Shown: positions 22,364 to 30,579 of the stretch, piece by piece
Numbering within the stretch: the first letter of the stretch is position 1
Layout of the letters: each line of letters starts with the position of its first letter
NCBI RefSeq assembly: GCF_041429775.1
Contig: NZ_CP163421.1
Span: 2,505,001 to 2,569,000 of the forward strand
Direction: 5' to 3'
Length of the DNA stretch: 64,000 nt
Source of the DNA: Glycocaulis abyssi
GTDB lineage: Bacteria > Pseudomonadota > Alphaproteobacteria > Caulobacterales > Maricaulaceae
The notes under the pieces: generated by a model
What the model was told of the DNA's origin: nothing
Databases searched by the model: none
What the model saw: the letters and a program-made list of their open reading frames with translations, nothing else
Translations under genes and position numbers: made by a program

Positions 22364-22924
22364 TTATAGCGTGGGAAGGGCGGCGCGCACCATGCGCGGG
22401 CAGGGGGCCGATGCCATGCGGCCCGATGAGAACGCAATCGGCACCTCGCCGGTATAGACAAAGCCGCATTTCTCCAGAATGCGGCCCGATGCCGGATTGT
22501 CGGCATAGTGGCCTGCGACAATGGGGGCAATGCCTGCCAGGTCGGCCGCGTTCAGCAATAGCTGCGCTGCTTCACTGGCATAGCCCTGGCTCCAATAGGG
22601 TTCGCCCAGCCAGTAACCGAACTCCCATGCCCCATCTTTACGCGGATGCAGGCCGATCATGCCCATGCCCGCGCGATCGGCCTTGCGGATGATGGCGCGC
22701 ACCCGGTCTCCCCGATTGGCCTCTGCCGCCTGGCAGGTGAGCACGTAAAGTTCGGCGCCCAGAGGCGGATTGGGATAGGGGATGCGCCCGGTCATGTCGG
22801 TAACCTTGCGGTTGGTCGTGCCTTGGGCGATCCAGCCCGCATCCTCGAGCGTCAGCATGCGCAGGCTCAGCCGTTCGCTCTCCAGCGGCCGTGTCCAGTC
22901 GGGTCTTGCGTTATCGGCATGCAT
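22364..22924 (-). CDS. GNAT family N-acetyltransferase (RimJ/RimL type)
   Basis: A 186-aa acetyltransferase with ESERLSLRMLTLEDAGWIAQ at the N-terminus and the acetyl-CoA region WSQGYASEAAQLLLNAAD, ending with NPASGRILEKCGF. This is the RimJ/RimL-like subgroup. The ATG at 22924 is chosen; the longer frame runs through the rpmA terminator. A GNAT gene between rpmA and obgE is common in alphaproteobacteria. The substrate is unknown. Confidence 0.88.
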   Translation of the reverse strand: MHADNARPDWTRPLESERLSLRMLTLEDAGWIAQGTTNRKVTDMTGRIPYPNPPLGAELYVLTCQAAEANRGDRVRAIIRKADRAGMGMIGLHPRKDGAWEFGYWLGEPYWSQGYASEAAQLLLNAADLAGIAPIVAGHYADNPASGRILEKCGFVYTGEVPIAFSSGRMASAPCPRMVRAALPTL

Positions 22925-22973
22925 GGCCGTCTCCGCACGCTGGCCGGGAAAGGGTCCGGCACAACGAAAAAGA

Positions 22974-22994
22974 GGAGCGGGATGATCCCGCTCC
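22974..22994 (-). terminator. Rho-independent terminator after rpmA
   Basis: A perfect 9-bp GC-rich stem (GGAGCGGGA / TCCCGCTCC, loop of 3). On the minus strand it is followed by TCTTTTTC. It lies 86 bp past the rpmA stop, so it ends the rplU-rpmA transcript. Confidence 0.8.
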
Positions 22995-23079
22995 CCTTTC
23001 AGAGTTTTGCAGCTTTCGCCGCCCGGGATCACCTTTTCTTTAAAGAAGGGCGATCCGGCATGAAGCTTTCGGAAAAACC

Positions 23080-23349
23080 CTATTCGGCGGCGTCGCTAAG
23101 CGGGGCGACCGATACGTACATGCGGTCGTCCTTCTTGCGGCGGAATTCCACCTTGCCTTCGGTAAGGGCGAAAAGGGTGTGATCCTTGCCCATGCCGACA
23201 TTGGCGCCGGGATAGTATTTCGTGCCGCGCTGGCGAATGATGATATTGCCCGGAATCACGGCCTGACCGCCGGCCTTCTTGACGCCAAGGCGCCGGCCTT
23301 CACTGTCGCGTCCGTTGCGGGATGAACCGCCTGCCTTCTTGTGAGCCAT
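23080..23349 (-). CDS. rpmA: 50S ribosomal protein L27
   Basis: An 89-aa L27 with the conserved N-terminus [20 protein letters not shown], then [19 protein letters not shown] and [14 protein letters not shown]. Its N-terminal tail reaches the peptidyl-transferase centre. It is downstream of rplU in the usual two-gene unit and followed by a strong terminator. Confidence 0.97.
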   Translation of the reverse strand: MAHKKAGGSSRNGRDSEGRRLGVKKAGGQAVIPGNIIIRQRGTKYYPGANVGMGKDHTLFALTEGKVEFRRKKDDRMYVSVAPLSDAAE

Positions 23350-23396
23350 GGTTCGCTCTCCTCAGATATTGTCTGCTATCGAAACGGCGCGGGGGC

Positions 23397-23639
23397 TTAG
23401 CCCTTCGCCAGTTCCTTGGCTTGTTTCACCCACTCGCCGCTTTCCGCTTTCGCCTTTACGCCGGCGATTTCAGCGTCCAGCGCGTCCAGATCAGCAGCCT
23501 TCCAGGCGGCGACCTGCGCAAAGCTGGTCACGCCCGCCTCGTTCAGCTTCTTGGCATAGGCCGGGCCCACACCATTGAGCTGGGTCAGATCGTCATGGCT
23601 GGCAGCCTTGGCTTTCGGTGCGGCTTTGGCGGCGGCTTT
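23397..23639 (-). pseudogene. Frame-displaced helix-hairpin-helix tail of rplU
   Basis: In the -1 frame relative to rplU, an 80-codon segment continues the Ala/Lys-rich linker and encodes [20 protein letters not shown] and a further helical region to ELAKG and a TAA. This is the helix-hairpin-helix extension found fused to L21 in many alphaproteobacteria. It has no start codon of its own. Adding one A to the AAAA run at 23637-23640 would rejoin it. It is a recent deletion, a sequencing error, or a -1 slippage product. Confidence 0.82.
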
Positions 23640-24067
23640 TCAGCCTTCGCGGCAGCTTTGGGCGCAGCAGCCTTCGGAGCGGCCTTGGCAGGCGCGTCCT
23701 CAGATTTTGCCGCCGGCTTGGCTTTCGCCTTGGCAGCCGTTTTCGGCTTGGCGCCCGGCAGCACGATCTCGGAGATCGCTACGAACGCTTCCCACTGGCG
23801 GTGGCCTTTGGTGCGGCGATAGTTCTGGCGGCGGCGTTTCTTGAAGACGATGACCTTCTCGCCCTTGCGCACGTCCACCAGCTCACCGATCACCTGCGCG
23901 CCGTCTATCAGCGGGCTGCCCACGGTCACGCCGTTTTCACCGCCCAGCATGAGGACTTCGCCAAACACGACCTGATCGCCGGCTTCGCCGTCAATTTTTT
24001 CAACGACGAGGCGGTCGCCTTCGGCAACCTTGTACTGCTTCCCGCCGGTCTTGATTACCGCATACAT
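23585..24067 (-). CDS. rplU: 50S ribosomal protein L21 (C-terminal extension frameshifted)
   Basis: The L21 core is intact ([53 protein letters not shown]; residues ~1-105), followed by a Lys/Ala/Pro-rich linker. At codons 143-144 (GAA AAG) the frame departs from the expected one, giving a 16-residue nonsense tail. The core binds 23S rRNA and should still function; the tail is described separately. It is first in the rplU-rpmA unit. Confidence 0.9.
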   Translation of the reverse strand: MYAVIKTGGKQYKVAEGDRLVVEKIDGEAGDQVVFGEVLMLGGENGVTVGSPLIDGAQVIGELVDVRKGEKVIVFKKRRRQNYRRTKGHRQWEAFVAISEIVLPGAKPKTAAKAKAKPAAKSEDAPAKAAPKAAAPKAAAKAEKPPPKPHRKPRLPAMTI

Positions 24068-24371
24068 CTCTCAATCACCTTTTCTACGGCCAGATCTCCC
24101 CAAGCCATTGGGAAGCCTTGCCCTTTTTCTTCGCCAGCTTCTTTGCAAGATGGCGTTGTCACAACAAAGCGCCCGCACTCATGGCCTGAGGCGGGCATCA
24201 GAGGCGCGCACTTACACGCAATAGGCGCCTTGAGTCAATCGTGGCGGGGCGTGCACGGGCCTTTGCAGGCAGTGCGAATGACCGCGCCGCACGACGTGGC
24301 CACCGCCGGTTTCATCTGCACATTACCCGCTTGCGGGGGGAGAGGCTTGCCGCTAGTTTCCGCCGCTTCGC
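24068..24371. other. Intergenic region between rplU and tRNA-Ser
   Basis: 304 bp without a gene I can support. It must contain the leftward rplU-rpmA promoter and the rightward tRNA-Ser promoter. I see no confident -35/-10 pair or leader structure. The long plus-strand open frame across it is an in-frame upstream extension of the integrase and crosses the tRNA. Confidence 0.6.
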
Positions 24372-24462
<91 letters not shown>

Positions 24463-24557
24463 ATTTCCGCAAAAACCACACCCGCAAATAATTGATTGTA
24501 ATCACAATTTATGGAAATTAACTTTTCCACTCGATTTGCATTGCTTCGATGTGCTAC

Positions 24558-24574
24558 ACATTTTGCTGCACAAT
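24558..24574 (+). repeat. Left copy of 17-bp internal end repeat (possible integrase arm site)
   Basis: ACATTTTGCTGCACAAT lies 96 bp inside attL, between attL and the integrase ATG. An identical 17-mer lies at 54043-54059, 70 bp inside attR, in the same orientation. A partial third copy (TGCTGCACAA) is at 54025-54034. This placement fits arm-type binding sites of a tyrosine integrase or excisionase. Confidence 0.7.
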
Positions 24575-24589
24575 TTGCGGGGCAGAGCG

Positions 24590-25855
24590 ATGAATATCAC
24601 CCGGCGTGGGAGCACGTTTTATCTCGTCCGGCGGGTACCGAGACGCTATCAGCGGGTCGAAAAGCGCGCCACGATCTGGATAAGCCTGCACACCGATTCT
24701 GAAAGCGAGGCGCAGCGCAAGGCTCCGGCCGCTTGGAGCCTGATGGAAGCTGCTTGGGAAGCGCGGCTTGCTGGAGACAGCGATGATGCCGAGCGCCGCT
24801 ATGAGGCGGCCCGCGATCTCGCGGCCATGCGCGGCTTTCATTATCTGCCAGCGCAGAAGGTGGCAGCCTTGCCCCGTGAGGAACGCCTGCAACGCATGGA
24901 AGCTGTCCTGCGCGATGGCGAACCGGACCGGGTTGAAGCATCGGCCCTTCTTGGCGGCGTTGAACAGCCTGCCATCACGGTCAGCCGCGCGCTGGAACTG
25001 TTCTGGACGCTCGCGAGGGACCGCACTCTTGGAAAGAGTGAGGATCAGCTGCGCCGCTGGAAGAACCCGCGCATAAAGGCGGTCCGCAATTTTCTTCAGG
25101 TGGTGGGCGACAAGGCGATCAGCGAGATCACGCCCGATGATGTGCTCGAATTCCGCCAATGGTGGATCGACCGGATTGAAGCCGAAGGGCTGACCGCCAA
25201 CAGCGCCAACAAGGATTTCACGCATCTGGCCGATATGCTGAAAACCGTGAACCGGATGAAGCGGCTGGGTCTGGTTCTGCCCTTTACCGATGTCGCCCTG
25301 AAAGAGGGCGAGAAACGCACGCGCCCGCCCTTCTCGGTGGGCTGGATCAGGACGCGGCTGATGGCTCCCGGTGCGCTGGATGGGCTGAACACCCAAGCGC
25401 GCTGCCTGGTGCTGGGCATGATCAATACCGGCTACCGGCCAAGCGAGGCGGCGGGGCTTTTAGCCGAGCATATCCGGCTCGATACCGATATTCCCCATAT
25501 CTCGATCGAGCCGGCCGGGCGTCAGCTGAAAAACGCCACCAGCAAACGCGTCATTCCGCTGGCCGGGATTTCGCTGGAGGCGTTCCGGGCCTGTCCTGAC
25601 GGATTTCCGGCTTATCGCGGCAAGGACAAGATCAGCGCGACCGTGAACAAATATCTGCGCGAGAATGGCCTTCTGGAAACGCCCGCACACAGTCTTTACG
25701 GCCTGCGTCACAGCTTCGAGGACCGCATGATCTCTGCGCACGTGGATGAGCGCGTGCGCCGTGATCTTTTCGGGCATGCCTATAACCGCGAACGCTATGG
25801 CAAGGGGGCTGATCTGAAGCATCTTCACAAGGTCGTTTCCAGTGTCGCCTTGTAG
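24590..25855 (+). CDS. Tyrosine-type site-specific integrase
   Basis: A 421-aa phage/island integrase. An N-terminal DUF6538-like strand (MNITRRGSTFYLVRRVPRRY) is followed by a SAM-like core-binding domain (ISEITPDDVLEFRQWWIDRI) and a catalytic domain: Arg in NTGYRPSEAAG (~R283), HSLYGLRHSFEDRM (~370) and GHAYNRERYGKG with the nucleophile Tyr near residue 400. The ATG at 24590 follows GGGGCAGAGCG; the frame is open far upstream through the tRNA, but that is not coding. It drives insertion at tRNA-Ser. Confidence 0.93.
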   Translation: MNITRRGSTFYLVRRVPRRYQRVEKRATIWISLHTDSESEAQRKAPAAWSLMEAAWEARLAGDSDDAERRYEAARDLAAMRGFHYLPAQKVAALPREERLQRMEAVLRDGEPDRVEASALLGGVEQPAITVSRALELFWTLARDRTLGKSEDQLRRWKNPRIKAVRNFLQVVGDKAISEITPDDVLEFRQWWIDRIEAEGLTANSANKDFTHLADMLKTVNRMKRLGLVLPFTDVALKEGEKRTRPPFSVGWIRTRLMAPGALDGLNTQARCLVLGMINTGYRPSEAAGLLAEHIRLDTDIPHISIEPAGRQLKNATSKRVIPLAGISLEAFRACPDGFPAYRGKDKISATVNKYLRENGLLETPAHSLYGLRHSFEDRMISAHVDERVRRDLFGHAYNRERYGKGADLKHLHKVVSSVAL

Positions 25856-26088
25856 GCGCGCTCAAGCGCTTCCAGCTCCTCCAGATCCCGCTCAAAGGCG
25901 CGGAATATCGGCAGATAGACCGGATCCTCGCGCACCAGCTTTGCTGCCGCGATATGAGCGCGCCGCACACGGGCAAGTTCGCTCAAACCCTGCGCCGGTA
26001 AAGCCCCTCGCCCCTTCCCGGTCTGGCCGGAGTGTTGCGGCGCCGAACGGGCAGGCTTGGCCCCTGGCGGGGCGCAAGTGCGGTTCAT
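25825..26088 (-). CDS. Hypothetical small protein in conjugation-relic operon
   Basis: An 87-aa protein: a Pro/Ala-rich N-terminus then a helical, charged second half (ELARVRRAHIAAAKLVREDP, LEELEALERAYKATLE). The ATG overlaps the stop of the TraD-like fragment as ATGA, and the 3' end overlaps the integrase by 31 bp. I do not recognise a family. Coupling to the two upstream genes suggests a DNA-transfer accessory or a decayed remnant. Confidence 0.55.
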   Translation of the reverse strand: MNRTCAPPGAKPARSAPQHSGQTGKGRGALPAQGLSELARVRRAHIAAAKLVREDPVYLPIFRAFERDLEELEALERAYKATLETTL

Positions 26089-26465
26089 ATCCCGCCCTCC
26101 GGCCTGACCCTTTGTCCCGCAGGACGCACGCTAAATCCGGGAGGGATTTGAGGCCCAATGCCGATGCGTTCGGCGGGCATGCGCACATTGCTTCTGTCAT
26201 GGCGTGCGACGGCAAATTCGCGGTTCGAACCAAGCGCGGTATTCAGCCGCGCCATGTTCACTGACATCCAGTTCTGCTGGTCGACCGGGTTGGCGTGCTG
26301 AGTGATCAGATAGAAGGCTGTGCCCATCGTAGTGATGACGCAGAGCACGGCCATAAGGCGCACGATCTGGAGCGACATGCGCGCCGTATGGATGAAGACC
26401 TGACCGCCGCGCAGCCATGAGGAATGGGCAGCATTGCTTCCAAGAGAGGTGTCGTGCCTTCTCAT
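26085..26465 (-). CDS. N-terminal fragment of a TraD-like coupling protein
   Basis: 126 aa. The region WLRGGQVFIHTARMSLQIVR followed by a hydrophobic helix (LMAVLCVITTMGTAFYLI) resembles the GGQ-x-RM-Q N-terminus and first membrane helix of F-type TraD/VirD4 coupling proteins. The rest, including the ATPase domain, is missing, so this is probably a truncated gene. It starts on the stop of the RHH gene (1-bp overlap). Family assignment is by motif resemblance only. Confidence 0.5.
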   Translation of the reverse strand: MRRHDTSLGSNAAHSSWLRGGQVFIHTARMSLQIVRLMAVLCVITTMGTAFYLITQHANPVDQQNWMSVNMARLNTALGSNREFAVARHDRSNVRMPAERIGIGPQIPPGFSVRPAGQRVRPEGGI

Positions 26466-26830
26466 TATGCGCCCTCCCCGTCGATCCATTTTTCAGGATT
26501 GAGGGCGCTGATCGCGGTACACAATTCGAGCGGCGTGAGGACGTTATCGGCGCCCATTCTCACGGCCGCCTGGACCACATCTTTCTTGTGAGAATCGGGC
26601 CAGTTTTCGACCTGGGCGGCGATGAGTGCGAAGCTCAGCCAGCGCAAGGTTTTGAGCATTTCCCGGCGTTCGGATGCGCCCTTGAGATGCTCGCGAATAG
26701 CGGTTCGGATCAGCTCTGGCCGGGAATTGGCCAGCCCTGACTGAACGCCATAATCAAGCTGCTGAAGAAGATCCGCATCGATACGGAAGCGCACTCTGGG
26801 CGCGCTATCGAGGTCGGGGAGATTAGTCAT
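26465..26830 (-). CDS. Ribbon-helix-helix protein, possible relaxosome accessory
   Basis: 121 aa with an N-terminal ribbon-helix-helix motif (RVRFRIDADLLQQLDYGV, NSRPELIRTAIREHL) and a helical C-terminal domain. RHH proteins encoded just before coupling-protein genes in conjugative elements are often relaxosome components or regulators binding oriT. Position upstream of the TraD-like fragment and next to a palindrome cluster supports this, but no relaxase is present. It could simply be a transcriptional regulator. Confidence 0.65.
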   Translation of the reverse strand: MTNLPDLDSAPRVRFRIDADLLQQLDYGVQSGLANSRPELIRTAIREHLKGASERREMLKTLRWLSFALIAAQVENWPDSHKKDVVQAAVRMGADNVLTPLELCTAISALNPEKWIDGEGA

Positions 26831-26946
26831 ATTGCCACCCTTACTGGTTATGTAAGGACAGCGGGACTTGAGACAGCTTCATTCAAGCATAGGGATAGCC
26901 GGGACGCAACTCGTCGAGCGGCAAGACACAGCCGCTGAGAGGGGGA

Positions 26947-27005
26947 GGGCCGCGTGCGGCCCTGGGGGAGGCCGGGACCGGCCCATGTGGGGGCCGCCAG
27001 CGGCC
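26947..27005. other. Cluster of three palindromes, candidate oriT
   Basis: Three perfect hairpins in 59 bp: 26947-26962 (7-bp arms, GGGCCGC/GCGGCCC), 26970-26983 (6-bp arms, GGCCGG/CCGGCC) and 26992-27005 (5-bp arms, GGCCG/CGGCC). They sit 117 bp upstream of the RHH gene. Tandem inverted repeats next to relaxosome genes are typical of oriT, but I see no recognisable nic motif. Confidence 0.35.
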
Positions 27006-27764
27006 TAACCTAAGCCATTGAATTTACTGAAGTACAGAAAAACGTCCCATTCGGACCTTAAGGCGTTGTCGCCTTGGCCCTGAAGTCGCGTATCGCATAT
27101 GTCCATGTAATAACAGTTCCTTTTCGTCTTGCGCAGCAAGACGGCACGGCGTGCATACTGTGTGATAAAAAACCAATGCGCTGATGCGCGGGCGGCGCAG
27201 CCGCCCGTACCGGCTAACAGTCGCAAAGGGGAACGGGGCCACATCGTCAGAACTGTTGTCGCGATATTGCCGGTGGCGAAGACTGGATCGGTACGCATGG
27301 CGACCAACCTCTCCGTCTGGACGGGAGAGGATCACACCCCTCATAGGGATGTGAACACGTCAGCGTTCTATCGGTGCGGATCGCGGCGGGCCGAAATGGG
27401 CGCTCATGTCGCGTGCGCGCGTTCACCCGGTGCCGCGAAAAAACCGCTCCGGGTAAGCGGAAGAAAACCGTCGCGCACCATGCCCAAAAACGAAGCCCAA
27501 ACGGCCCACGAGCTGGCCCGAAAAACATCCCCGCCAAAGTGGATTTGCCGGAGAGAATGGACGCAAAAAACTAGTCCCCGGCGATCAGCGCACCTCACAG
27601 CGCCATACGGCCCTGCGCGTCGATACCGGTGGGCTTACGCCGCCACTTCCCGGGAAGGCGTTGGCAAGGCACAGCGGGTTCACAAAAGGCTGGGGATGGG
27701 ATAGACTGAGGGAGTGGGGATTGAGCTTTCGCCCGACCCCCGTTTCTCTAGAACGCGATGAGAG

Positions 27765-27805
27765 AGACCCGGAGTCTAACTTGCCAGCTAGTCCGGGTCT
27801 TTTTC
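27765..27805 (+). terminator. Rho-independent terminator of an unknown plus-strand transcript
   Basis: A 9-bp stem AGACCCGGA (27765-27773) / TCCGGGTCT (27792-27800) with an 18-nt loop, followed by TTTTC. Two weaker hairpins lie immediately upstream (GGGG 27716 / CCCC 27737; TCTCT 27745 / AGAGA 27761). There is no credible ORF before it, so it may end a small structured RNA beginning somewhere in 27.6-27.7 kb. Confidence 0.55.
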
Positions 27806-28029
27806 ATTGGAAAAGACGCCGCCGGATTGGCGTCAATCCGGCCATCAGCGGCAGCGGCATACAAAACCAGTTCGCAGCATATCGCCGCCGTAAGGGACGT
27901 ACGCTGAGCGCGCATCCCGGTGCGCTGGGGAACAGAATTTGATTGCGCTCTTAACGCCCTCACCTCCCCACATGCTTTGGAAGCAGGCTTAGGGTAGCAT
28001 CGGCACGGATCCGATGACATGGTCTCGAA

Positions 28030-29811
28030 ATGTGGGCAGATGCTGAAACCGATGTCGATTATCTGAACTACTCCGAAATTGCGGAGCTGGTCACCGAACT
28101 TATCACGGACCCCGATCTTCTACCCATCTCGCTGGGCGTTTTCGGCGGATGGGGTACAGGCAAATCCAGCACATTAAATCTAGTGGAGGCGCAGCTCGCA
28201 GCTGCCGACTCGCCCCCCATCATCGTCAAGTTCGATGCTTGGCTCTATCAAGATTTCGATGATGCCCGCGCGGCATTGATGTCAGTGATTGCTCGCTCGC
28301 TTTATGCGGCAGCACCAGAAACCCTAAAGGACAAGGCCGTAGGCCTCATTAAACGGGTCAACAAGCTCAGACTTCTGGGTTTGGCCGCAGAAGTTGGCGC
28401 GCTCGCCTTCGGCGCACCGGCCTTTGGCGTTGCGGCACGAGGCGTCGAGGCTCTGGGAGATGTCGCCAAAGGTAAAGCAGACGCCAAAGATATCGAAGCT
28501 ATCCGCACCGCGGCCGAAGATGTACGGGAGCGTCTGACGGAGCTCGTCGGACCAAAGTCTGATCGGACACCGCCTGATGAAATTGATGCCTTCCGAAAGG
28601 AGTTCGGGGATCTATTGGGTGCCCTGGACCGTCAGCTAGTGGTCTTCATCGATAATCTAGACCGATGTCTACCCACCAACGCCATACATACACTGGAGGC
28701 GGTACGGCTATTTCTCTTCATTCCACGCACGGCCTTTGTCGTCGCGGCTGATGAAGATATGATCCGGCACGCGGTGGCCCAGCACTTCAGTAATCCAGCC
28801 AAGCGGCATGTCTCCGACTATCTGGACAAACTGATCCAGGTCCCAGTACGCGTTCCTCGGGTAGGGGTGCAGGAGGTCAGAGCCTACCTATTCATGCTCT
28901 ATGCAAGCCGATCCAAGGTCGAACCAGAGAAACTAGAGAGCCTGCGGCAAGCTCTGATCGGCAACTTGCAACGAACTTGGCAATCCGACGAGCAAATAAC
29001 AGTCGATTCTGCTCTGAGCAGGCTCAGCCGAAGTGGCGATGAGGAATTGCAGCAGGCATTCAGCATGGCCGACCGAATGGCGCCGTTGCTGGCAAAGGCT
29101 GCACGAGTATCAGGCAATCCGCGCATCGTTAAACGGCTCCTAAACGTAGTTCGGATGCGGTCCTCAATCGCGCGGCGGCGATCCATGCCGTTGGACGACG
29201 CCGTTATCGCAAAACTCGCTTTGTTCGAGCGATGCACGGACGAGGCCGCATCCCTAGCGCTTCATACGCTGATCAATCAGGCTGAGGGAGGCAAGCCAGA
29301 TGCGCTACGCCGCATCGAACAAAACCAGCCGGTATCCGCGACCGATACGTTGCCGGAAGCTTGGACTAACCATCTACCGTTTATAAAAGATTGGGCGATC
29401 CTTGAGCCGCGCCTGTCGGGCGTCGACTTACGTCCGGCAGTTTACCTCGCGCGTGAGACCGTGCCCGTCCAGATCGCGACTTCTTCGGCATCTGCCGCGC
29501 TAATAGCGGCCGTCGACATTCTTTTGAAGGTTGCGACGATAGCATCACCTGCTGCAAAGGAGGCTTTGGACGCGGTCCCAGCCATAGAACATGTAGCTCT
29601 CATGGAAGCGGTCATTGCTGAGATGCGCAAGAATTCGGATTGGGCCAAGGCTCGATCCGACTTCCGCGGGGCGACCTTGATTGCATCTCGCTCACCAGAG
29701 GCGGGATTCCTTTTGGCGAGATTTATTCGTTCGCTACAATTGTCCCGGTTGCCACCTTGGATGTCGACGATGCTCAAAGATGCCGACTGGTGGAAAAATA
29801 CCGCGAAGTAG
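28030..29811 (+). CDS. qatA: QatA: KAP-family P-loop NTPase
   Basis: A 593-aa KAP NTPase. The Walker A motif is GVFGGWGTGKSSTLNL (~residue 40) and the KAP Walker B is QLVVFIDNLDRCLP (~residue 205), with a helical insertion between them (Ala-rich, 28360-28480) and the conserved FVVAADEDMIRHAV downstream. It is the first gene of a four-gene set with the exact content of the Qat anti-phage system (ATPase, QatB, QueC-like, TatD DNase). It probably acts as sensor or energy module. The mechanism of Qat is not well resolved. Confidence 0.92.
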   Translation: MWADAETDVDYLNYSEIAELVTELITDPDLLPISLGVFGGWGTGKSSTLNLVEAQLAAADSPPIIVKFDAWLYQDFDDARAALMSVIARSLYAAAPETLKDKAVGLIKRVNKLRLLGLAAEVGALAFGAPAFGVAARGVEALGDVAKGKADAKDIEAIRTAAEDVRERLTELVGPKSDRTPPDEIDAFRKEFGDLLGALDRQLVVFIDNLDRCLPTNAIHTLEAVRLFLFIPRTAFVVAADEDMIRHAVAQHFSNPAKRHVSDYLDKLIQVPVRVPRVGVQEVRAYLFMLYASRSKVEPEKLESLRQALIGNLQRTWQSDEQITVDSALSRLSRSGDEELQQAFSMADRMAPLLAKAARVSGNPRIVKRLLNVVRMRSSIARRRSMPLDDAVIAKLALFERCTDEAASLALHTLINQAEGGKPDALRRIEQNQPVSATDTLPEAWTNHLPFIKDWAILEPRLSGVDLRPAVYLARETVPVQIATSSASAALIAAVDILLKVATIASPAAKEALDAVPAIEHVALMEAVIAEMRKNSDWAKARSDFRGATLIASRSPEAGFLLARFIRSLQLSRLPPWMSTMLKDADWWKNTAK

Positions 29812-29820
29812 GGAGTGAAC

Positions 29821-30579
29821 ATGGGGACATCTTCATCGAGAGGCGGGCGGTCAAGTGATCGACCATTGGTTCCAGCCCATGCCGACGCTAATCCCGATCA
29901 GCCATTGCCGCAGCCCGAAGGCCAGCGCTTTCGTGGATTCCGGACAGAGTTTGGTCGCGCAGTAGCAGGAGCGGGCCTGGGCTCGTTCAACTCCGCACTC
30001 GGAAAGTACGCACGGAACGCGACAGGCGGTGTCAGCGTTGGGCCCCGGCGCTTTGGACCAGCATATACCGCTGGTGGTACGTTGATCGACGTTCTGGGGC
30101 AGCTGGCGACAACCGGCACAGCTGAGATAAACGGGACCGATCTCTCAGCGTTACTGGGCCAGCCTCTCCAGCAATGCGCTGAAACCATTGCCGAGCTCCT
30201 CGCACCTGAAAACGCCGATAGAGACCTCATCCGAACGGCGATGCTCGCCGCGATTATCGAGGCTCTCCCTGATGTTGAGTTTTTTGAGCCGACCGCACTT
30301 TCGCCTGATCAAATCATTGCACTACTTGTGGAGTTTCACGCCCAAGTTCTCTTCCAAGAAATAACCAATGATGCAGGAGACGCGTGGAATAAGTCCGAAA
30401 GCCCGGAACGAACTATCGAAGCCGAGTCCGAGTTCCTTGATCTCATTCGGGCCGCAGTAGATCGTCACCTCGCGCCGGCTCTCGCGGATGGACTGGCACA
30501 TGCCTCCCGGCTCGAGGTCGAGGCACTACAGCGCCGAGCCATGGACGATATCTGGACCGAGTGGTCTACCCAACAATGA
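29821..30579 (+). CDS. qatB: QatB: defense-associated protein of unknown fold
   Basis: 252 aa. Low-complexity N-terminus (GTSSSRGGRSS), then FRGFRTEFGRAVAGAGLGSF, GGVSVGPRRFGPAYTAGGTL and a helical C-terminal half. Apart from matching the QatB position and general form, it has no enzymatic motif. ATG 29821 is preceded by GGAG at 5 bp; an in-frame GTG lies at 29815. The stop overlaps the qatC start (ATGA). Confidence 0.82.
   Translation: MGTSSSRGGRSSDRPLVPAHADANPDQPLPQPEGQRFRGFRTEFGRAVAGAGLGSFNSALGKYARNATGGVSVGPRRFGPAYTAGGTLIDVLGQLATTGTAEINGTDLSALLGQPLQQCAETIAELLAPENADRDLIRTAMLAAIIEALPDVEFFEPTALSPDQIIALLVEFHAQVLFQEITNDAGDAWNKSESPERTIEAESEFLDLIRAAVDRHLAPALADGLAHASRLEVEALQRRAMDDIWTEWSTQQ

Larger units (their letters stand above)
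26831..28029. other. Gene-poor 1.2 kb region with palindromes
   Basis: No open frame here has a recognisable protein or codon pattern. The longest (27129-27704, plus) is rich in Arg/Pro/Thr and looks non-coding. The region holds three consecutive palindromes (26947-27005), another 7-bp-stem hairpin (27190-27206) and a terminator-like hairpin (27765-27800). It is plausibly an oriT/regulatory relic upstream of the leftward conjugation genes and the leader of the rightward qat operon. Confidence 0.5.

Noticed and set aside
27129-27704. 191-codon plus-strand frame in the gene-poor region
   Set aside because: Arg/Thr/Pro-rich translation with no recognisable domain, no ribosome site, and hairpins within; treated as non-coding.
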